DNA of 64,000 nt from Pseudomonas azerbaijanoccidentalis (lineage in GTDB: Bacteria > Pseudomonadota > Gammaproteobacteria > Pseudomonadales > Pseudomonadaceae). This document shows, piece after piece, positions 59,039 to 64,000 of the stretch. The notes beneath the pieces are model-generated. The model was not told the origin of the DNA. It saw only the letters and a list, made by a program, of their open reading frames with translations, and made no database searches. The position numbers and the translations under genes were made by a program. Position 1 is the first letter of the stretch. The number at the start of each line of letters is the position of its first letter. The stretch covers positions 124,001-188,000 of the forward strand of contig NZ_JAHSTU010000004.1 in assembly GCF_019145495.1 (NCBI RefSeq), in the 5' to 3' direction.

Positions 59039-59335
59039 TCAGGGATACTCCAACACGTTTTTTATCTGCCGCAAATTACGCTCTATCCACCCCCGGTCAA
59101 TCGCCCCCCAGTCGCGAATCCGGTAGCGTCCGGCATGGTTGCGCGCGCCCTCTTCCTGCTCGAATTCACAAACGATGTCCAGGTCCGCCAACGCGGCAAT
59201 GGTGTCCTGGGCGGTGCGTCGGGGCATGCCGGTGACATCGGTCAGCGCGGGGACGCTGCTGGCCAGGCCGCTATCGATCAGGTACGCCACGTACAAGCGG
59301 CGGTAGAAGCTGCTCTTGGTCTTGCTAACGTCCAT
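59039..59335 (-). CDS. Small winged-helix DNA-binding protein
   Basis: This 98-residue protein has a winged helix-turn-helix pattern (VPALTDVTGMPRRTAQDTIA) and is similar in layout to E. coli YfeC. AAGGAG precedes the start. It may regulate the adjacent metalloprotein gene or others; target unknown. Confidence 0.75.
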   Translation of the reverse strand: MDVSKTKSSFYRRLYVAYLIDSGLASSVPALTDVTGMPRRTAQDTIAALADLDIVCEFEQEEGARNHAGRYRIRDWGAIDRGWIERNLRQIKNVLEYP

Positions 59336-59347
59336 CTGACACTCCTT

Positions 59348-59377
59348 AAAAGATCGCAGCCTGCGGCAGCTCCTACG
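59348..59377. repeat. Single REP arm overlapping a stop codon
   Basis: AAAGATCGCAGCCTGCGGCA then GCTCCTAC. The following gene's stop codon (TAG on the minus strand) lies inside CTCCTACG. Confidence 0.75.
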
Positions 59378-59879
59378 TGCCTGTGGGCGCCGGCAAATCC
59401 CGCCACGTCAGGTAGACCCGCACATCAAATTCCACCTGGTGATACCCCGGCAGCATGTGCTCGCACAGCTTGTAGAACGCCTTGTTGTGGTCGGACTCTT
59501 TGAAGTGCGCCAACTCGTGAACCACGATCATTTTCAGAAATTCGGAAGGCGCTTCCTTGAACAACGAGGCGATACGGATTTCTTTTTTCGCCTTGAGCTT
59601 GCCGCCCTGCACTCGGGAAATGGTGGTGTGCAAACCGAGGGCGCGGTGCGTCAGGTCCAGCCGGTTGTCGAACAGCACCTTGTCGATGGCCGGAGCGTTG
59701 CGCAGATATTCCTGCTTGAGATCCAGTGCGTAGGTGTATAGCGCTTTGTCGCTCTGCACACCGTGCTTTTCCGGATAGCGCTTGCTCAAGTAGTCGCCCA
59801 GCCGACCCTCAGCGATCAGCTGGCGCACTTGGTCCTGCAAGGAAGCAGGATAAGCCTGGAGGTATTTCAACGCAGTCAT
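59373..59879 (-). CDS. YgjP-like zinc metalloprotein (SprT/M48-type)
   Basis: This 168-residue protein has the metalloprotease motif HELAHFKESDHNKAFY (HExxH plus downstream His) of the YgjP/DUF45 group. Biological role unclear. The start MTALKYLQAYPASL is preferred over an extension. The stop codon is contributed by a REP arm. Confidence 0.82.
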   Translation of the reverse strand: MTALKYLQAYPASLQDQVRQLIAEGRLGDYLSKRYPEKHGVQSDKALYTYALDLKQEYLRNAPAIDKVLFDNRLDLTHRALGLHTTISRVQGGKLKAKKEIRIASLFKEAPSEFLKMIVVHELAHFKESDHNKAFYKLCEHMLPGYHQVEFDVRVYLTWRDLPAPTGT

Positions 59880-59924
59880 CGCAGCGGCAACACACATCAT
59901 GAAGAGGTCGCCAGTGTAGCGAAT

Positions 59925-62048
59925 TCAGCCGGTCAACGCGCTCCAGTCGAACGGCTGCGCAAAGTGCCCGGTGTCTTCGGCCATCATCGGCCGCGCCACC
60001 AGAAAACCCTGCACATACTCGCAGCCGTTGGCTTGCAACCACTGGTATTGCTCAACGGTTTCAACCCCTTCAGCAATCACCAGCATGCCGTACTGTTTGC
60101 ACAACTCGATCACATTGCGCACTAGCGCCGCGTCCCGGGAAGACTCGGGCAGACGGGCGATCAAGTGGCGATCAAGCTTCAGCGTGTCCAGCTCAAGGTC
60201 ACGCAAATGGGACATCGAACAAGGGCCGGAACCAAAATCATCCAGCGCCACCCTGACCCCGAGGTTGCGCAGCAAACGCAGCTGTTTGCGAGTTTCTTCC
60301 GGGTTGTGGGTCAGGGCGTCTTCCGTCACTTCAACTTCCAGATGACGCGGCTTCAGGCCATGTCGTTCCAACACCTGGCGCAACTCGGTGACCAGGTTGG
60401 GCATGGCAAACTGCGTACTGCTCAGGCTGACACCCAGCACCAGGTCTTCGGCAAACAGGGTTTCCCAGGCTTTACGCTGCCCGGCGCTGCGCTGGTAAAT
60501 CCAGCTGCCCAGGCGGCTGATCAACCGCGCCTCTTCCAGCAACGGCAGGAACAGCCCCGGCGGCACGTCCCCCACGCTTGGATGCTGCCAGCGTAACAGT
60601 GCCTCAAACCCGCGAATCCGCCCGTCGGCGATGGCCACCTGCGGTTGATACACCAGGTTGAAATCACGGTTCTCGATAGCGTCGCGCACGCTTTCTTCCA
60701 GCATCAGTCGTGAGCGGGCCCGACCATTCATTTCATGATCGTAGAAGCGATACTGCTGACGACCGGCGCGCTTGGCTTCATACATGGCGATGTCTGAAGC
60801 CCGCAGCAAGCCGTCCAGATTGGCGCCGCAATCGGGGAACGTGGCAATGCCGATGCTCGCGCCCAGCGCGATGTCCAGACCGTCGATTTGCTGGCAGATC
60901 GATACGCGCTCGATCAGCTTCTCGGCGATCTTCGCCGCTTGCTCTGGGAACTCCAGATCCAGCAACGCGGTGAATTCGTCACCGCCCATGCGCGCCAGGA
61001 TGTCGAAGGGCCGCAAGCAAGCCTTCAATTGCTCGGAGACCCAGCGCAACACCCGATCGCCGGCATCGTGACCCAGGGAATCATTGACCCGCTTGAAACC
61101 GTCGAGATCAAGGTACATCAGGACCCAGGCACTGTCGGTTCGCTCGCCGCGCAACAGCAGGTTTTCCACGGTCTGGTAAAAACCGCGGCGGTTGAGCAAC
61201 CCGGTCAGCGGATCGGTCACCGCCTGAAACTCAAGCTGCTGGTGCAAGTGACGTACTACGGACATGTCCAGCACGGTCACGACCATTGCATGCTGCTCGG
61301 CAGGCAAGGGTGCGCAGGACAACGCCACCGGTACTTGCTGGCCGGGGGCGGTACGCAGTAGTGCGTCATGCAGGCGCAACGTCTCACCGCGTTTGTAGCC
61401 GGCCAGCAAGTCTGAATCGGCCCACACCGCAATGTGCGGTTTTTGCAGGAAATCCAGAAATTCCTTGCCTTGCAGTTCCTGCACCGTGGCGCTGAGCAGC
61501 CGCGACATCGCCGGGTTGGCGAAGCGGATCAGACCGTCCTCGCTGACCACCAGAATGCCTTCGGCAGCGTTGTCCAGCACTGAGGCATTGAAGGCGCGAG
61601 CGAGCTCCAGATCGTGGCTCAGGCGCTGCAAGGCACGGCGATTGCGCTGATGCTCTAGCAACGCCTGGACTTTGGGCTTGAGAATCTGCGGATCGAACGG
61701 TTTGAACAGGTAATCCACGGCGCCGCTGGCGTAGCCCTTGATCACGGCGTCCTGGGACTGTTCGTTGGCGGTCAGGAAAATGATCGGCGTGAGTCGGGTC
61801 CGCTGGCTCCCGCGCATCAGGCGCGCCACTTCAAAACCATCCATGCCTGGCATCTGCACATCGAGCAGCACCAGATCGACATCATGTTCAAGCAGCAAGC
61901 CGAGTGCCTCGAAACCCGAGGCAGCGGTGATGACCTGCCAGTCCTGGCGCTGCAACAACGCGCGCATGCTGATCAGGTTTTCAGGGTAATCGTCGACGAT
62001 CAATAACGTTGAGTTGCCTTCAATTGGCGGTGGGTGCGCGCATTCCAT
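59925..62048 (-). CDS. REC-PAS-GGDEF-EAL cyclic-di-GMP protein
   Basis: This 707-residue protein has a receiver domain (1-135, phosphoacceptor D63 in LLDVQMPG), a PAS domain (about 150-270), GGDEF (about 280-440, active-site GGDEF at 355-359, with RPFD I-site at 346-349) and EAL (about 455-695). The EAL catalytic set is mostly kept (E482, E573/E576, D603/D604, K624, EGVE, VQGFL), but the metal-binding Asn of VNLS is Ser541 (VSLSSTQF), and the DDFGTGYSS loop reads DDFGSGPCS. The cyclase is likely active and inhibited by product; hydrolysis may be reduced. No histidine kinase gene is nearby. Confidence 0.92.
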   Translation of the reverse strand: MECAHPPPIEGNSTLLIVDDYPENLISMRALLQRQDWQVITAASGFEALGLLLEHDVDLVLLDVQMPGMDGFEVARLMRGSQRTRLTPIIFLTANEQSQDAVIKGYASGAVDYLFKPFDPQILKPKVQALLEHQRNRRALQRLSHDLELARAFNASVLDNAAEGILVVSEDGLIRFANPAMSRLLSATVQELQGKEFLDFLQKPHIAVWADSDLLAGYKRGETLRLHDALLRTAPGQQVPVALSCAPLPAEQHAMVVTVLDMSVVRHLHQQLEFQAVTDPLTGLLNRRGFYQTVENLLLRGERTDSAWVLMYLDLDGFKRVNDSLGHDAGDRVLRWVSEQLKACLRPFDILARMGGDEFTALLDLEFPEQAAKIAEKLIERVSICQQIDGLDIALGASIGIATFPDCGANLDGLLRASDIAMYEAKRAGRQQYRFYDHEMNGRARSRLMLEESVRDAIENRDFNLVYQPQVAIADGRIRGFEALLRWQHPSVGDVPPGLFLPLLEEARLISRLGSWIYQRSAGQRKAWETLFAEDLVLGVSLSSTQFAMPNLVTELRQVLERHGLKPRHLEVEVTEDALTHNPEETRKQLRLLRNLGVRVALDDFGSGPCSMSHLRDLELDTLKLDRHLIARLPESSRDAALVRNVIELCKQYGMLVIAEGVETVEQYQWLQANGCEYVQGFLVARPMMAEDTGHFAQPFDWSALTG

Positions 62049-62366
62049 GCTGCTTCTCTATTCGGGACGTCAGGCCGGTTTCTCGTGAAAACCGGACAAA
62101 TACTGTGCCTTCACTCTAGACCGGGATCAATAAAATCAGAAGCTGTCAGTACGCCATCATCTAACTAAAGGGTTAATTCGCCGACTAACGGTCGTCTCTG
62201 GAGGCCGCTAAAACCGGGAAGGATGGCCATTTAACAGGATTTTGACGTCATCCATCTGTCAGTCCGAGATTAACAAAGCGGCCGCCTACGCTTATAAAGA
62301 CCGCCCTCCAAGGCGCGTGCTAGAGCTTCTGGCACGTGCGTGCAGCAAAATCCGTGGAAGCTTTTT
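62049..62366. other. Gap of 318 bases: divergent promoter region
   Basis: Separates the cyclic-di-GMP protein gene from the alginate lyase gene. I see AT-rich stretches and no repeat or gene. A weak sigma-54-like sequence at 62332 is noted under rejected items. Confidence 0.4.
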
Positions 62367-63035
62367 ATGATCGATCTCGCAACCTGGAACCTTAGCGTTC
62401 CCGTCGGCAGTCCGCCGTACACCGTTGAAACCTCAAAATTGGTGGACGGCTTCAAGGATCAATACTTCCACTCCGACACCGGCACTCTGTTTTTCTGGTC
62501 ACCGGTAACCGGTTCAAAAACTGAAAACGCCATCTATCCGCGCACCGAACTGCGGGAAACCTACAGCAACGGCACGCTGCGCAACTGGTACTACCCGGAT
62601 GCCGACAACCTGCTGCACGCCACGCTGGCGGTGAACCAGGTGCCCAGTTCGGGCAAGATCGTCATCGGGCAGATCCATGCATACAACAGCCAGAAGCCGA
62701 TGGTCAAACTCGAATACCAATACAAAACCGCGAGCGAAACCGGCAACCTCGTCATCAAAGTGCGCATGCGCCCCGGCGATGCCGAAAGCCGGGTCATCAC
62801 CCTCGCCACCGGCATCAAGCTCAACCGTGAATTCAACTACCTCATCCACCTCAGCCCCGGCGGTGCACTGGGCGTAAGCGCAGCGGGCTACCAGTGGGAC
62901 ACCAACATCAGCGCCACTTGGCGAGACAAACCGTTGTACTTCAAGGCCGGGGTGTACGTGCAGGACAACACCGGGTACACCAGTGAAGGCGGGAAAGTGA
63001 CATTTAGCAAGTTGGATATAGATCACGACAAATAA
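62367..63035 (+). CDS. Polysaccharide lyase family 7 (alginate lyase)
   Basis: This 222-residue protein has all three PL7 motifs: RTELR (59-63), QIH (102-104) and YFKAGVYVQ (191-199). These hold the catalytic Arg, Gln, His and Tyr for beta-elimination of alginate. It resembles P. aeruginosa PA1167 in length. There is no signal peptide, so it is intracellular or exported by an unknown route. Start ATG at 62367 follows GTGGAAG. Confidence 0.92.
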   Translation: MIDLATWNLSVPVGSPPYTVETSKLVDGFKDQYFHSDTGTLFFWSPVTGSKTENAIYPRTELRETYSNGTLRNWYYPDADNLLHATLAVNQVPSSGKIVIGQIHAYNSQKPMVKLEYQYKTASETGNLVIKVRMRPGDAESRVITLATGIKLNREFNYLIHLSPGGALGVSAAGYQWDTNISATWRDKPLYFKAGVYVQDNTGYTSEGGKVTFSKLDIDHDK

Positions 63036-63102
63036 AAAACTCGCATCTGTTAGAAATATTTATAAAAAAATCTAAAACCTTAGTTAAAATTCAGCATCCA
63101 TA

Positions 63103-63137
63103 AAAAGGGGGCGACTGGCACCGTCGCTCCCCTTTTA
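63103..63137. terminator. Bidirectional terminator
   Basis: AAAAGGGGGCGAC and GTCGCTCCCCTTTT form a stem with one bulged base; A and T runs on both sides permit either direction, between convergent genes. Confidence 0.8.
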
Positions 63138-63173
63138 TGCCGGCTCAATTTCCTTTCCAAACCATACCCCCAT

Positions 63174-63521
63174 CTAGCAACTCCGAAAAGTCAGCATCCC
63201 ATTGCAATTGTTTAATCCCCCCTTCATTAAACTTATCGGCCATGCGAGGTCACTATTCATCCTATTACTAATTTCTCGTGAATATAACGATCCCGGTTTT
63301 TCAGTATACGTACCGGGAGCAATACATGAGACGTTGACCCTGCACTGAAATACACCCGATTCGTTTTGCATTTTAGTCAAATCACTTAATAGTCGGCAGC
63401 TTTCGGAAGCGGTCGTCGCCTCCCATAGTGTTAAGCATTCAGGATCACTGGCAGCATTGGCGCTGCTGTGCAGGGCAAGCATAATCACAGGCACAATAAA
63501 CCTCACTTGCAATGAGTTCAT
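63174..63521 (-). CDS. Small secreted protein of unknown function
   Basis: This 115-residue protein has a signal peptide (MNSLQVRFIVPVIMLALHSS). The mature part has six cysteines (ECLTLWE, SCRLLSD, FQCRVNVSCI, NNCNGM, RSC), suggesting disulfides. AT-richer than the neighbours. I do not recognise the family. GGGAGA precedes the start. Confidence 0.6.
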   Translation of the reverse strand: MNSLQVRFIVPVIMLALHSSANAASDPECLTLWEATTASESCRLLSDLTKMQNESGVFQCRVNVSCIAPGTYTEKPGSLYSREISNRMNSDLAWPISLMKGGLNNCNGMLTFRSC

Positions 63522-63724
63522 TCTAATTCTCCCTTCCGCCAAGTATGTAACCAACGAAGAACCAATCGGGCATCAATGTCACATTTAGCTGGTAAATTAA
63601 AATTAAATATTTAACCTGTCACCTGTCACAAATACCAGAACTTAATAACGTTTCGAAATTACCACAATCAATCTTAGTACTCCCATATGGTCACAATTTT
63701 AACCCGTCCTGATCGAATAAATAA

Positions 63725-63750
63725 AAAACCCGCCTTTCGGCGGGTTCTTT
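63725..63750 (-). terminator. Rho-independent terminator of the aldolase gene
   Basis: On the minus strand AACCCGCC and GGCGGGTT form a stem with a GAAA loop followed by T residues. Confidence 0.88.
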
Positions 63751-63772
63751 ATGAAACTAAAACCTAAGCGGC

Positions 63773-64000
63773 TTAGTTGACCTTCGCGTTCAGTTCACCT
63801 TTCAGGTAACGCTGATACATGCCTTCCAGCGAGATCGCCTTGATTTTGGAAGCGTTGCCGGCGGTGCCGAAAGCTTCGTAGCGAGCGATGCACACGTCGC
63901 GCATGGCGGTGACGGTGGCGCCGAAGAATTTACGCGGGTCGAACTCGCTCGGGTTGGTGGCCATCAGGCGACGCATCGCGCCGGTGGATGCCAGACGCAG
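63773..64000 (-). CDS. fba: Class II fructose-bisphosphate aldolase, C-terminal fragment
   Basis: The last 75 codons of the gene are present. The residues LMATNPSEFDPRKFFGATVT and KAISLEGMYQRYLKGELNAK are typical of the C-terminus of Pseudomonas class II aldolase, which splits fructose-1,6-bisphosphate in glycolysis and gluconeogenesis. The gene continues beyond the window. Confidence 0.9.
   Translation of the reverse strand: MRLASTGAMRRLMATNPSEFDPRKFFGATVTAMRDVCIARYEAFGTAGNASKIKAISLEGMYQRYLKGELNAKVN

Noticed and set aside
62332..62346. Sigma-54-like sequence TGGCACGTGCGTGCA before the alginate lyase gene
   Set aside because: The -12 part lacks the TTGC match, and the start site would fall about ten bases before the ATG, leaving little room for a leader.

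Overview
The window looks like a chromosomal segment of a Pseudomonas, most likely of the P. fluorescens group. The evidence is the high-GC coding style, the many paired REP elements typical of that group, and a gene order that matches, as I recall it, the glycine betaine/carnitine region of P. aeruginosa (about PA5372-PA5421). I see no rRNA, tRNA, CRISPR array, integrase or insertion sequence.

Region 1 (1-13.8 kb) converts glycine betaine to serine and handles one-carbon units. It holds the 5' end of fdhA, then purU, soxG-soxA-soxD-soxB and glyA on the minus strand, a TraX-like membrane protein, ltaE, an SDR dehydrogenase, and the divergent pair gbcB/gbcA. Region 2 (13.8-16.5 kb) has a non-coding tandem repeat carrying four exact DnaA boxes, a tandem aspartic-protease-fold protein and a GNAT acetyltransferase. 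Region 3 (16.6-24.5 kb, minus strand) is the dimethylglycine demethylase operon: an M19 dipeptidase, a V4R-like protein, dgcA, dgcB and a dedicated ETF alpha/beta pair. Region 4 (24.7-31.6 kb) has two small proteins, then the carnitine regulator cdhR divergent from caiX-cdhC-cdhA-cdhB and a gamma-butyrobetaine hydroxylase. Region 5 (32-45.3 kb) holds gbdR, the L-serine dehydratase sdaB, the choline ABC transporter choX-choW-choV, the choline transporter betT, and betI-betB-betA.

Regions 1 and 3-5 form one catabolic system. Gamma-butyrobetaine goes to carnitine, dehydrocarnitine and glycine betaine. Choline goes to betaine aldehyde and glycine betaine. Glycine betaine is then demethylated through dimethylglycine and sarcosine to glycine, serine and pyruvate. 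Uptake genes (CaiX, ChoXWV, BetT) and three regulators (CdhR, GbdR, BetI) are in the same window.

Region 6 (45.4-47.6 kb) is visibly AT-richer. It is a translationally coupled cassette of a clavaminate-synthase-like Fe(II)/2-oxoglutarate oxygenase with an AzlC/AzlD exporter, and is the best candidate for an undescribed small system. A TldD/TldE-like metallopeptidase pair follows at once. Region 7 (50.6-64 kb) is general chromosome: a DHA2 MFS exporter, dbpA, a HI0933-type flavoprotein, a YccS-like protein, a periplasmic binding protein, an ElaA-like acetyltransferase, a winged-helix protein, a YgjP-like metalloprotein, a REC-PAS-GGDEF-EAL protein, a PL7 alginate lyase, a small secreted protein, and the 3' end of the class II fructose-bisphosphate aldolase gene.

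At least 20 paired REP elements in three sequence families lie in intergenic gaps. All assignments come from reading translations and motifs; no database search was run.
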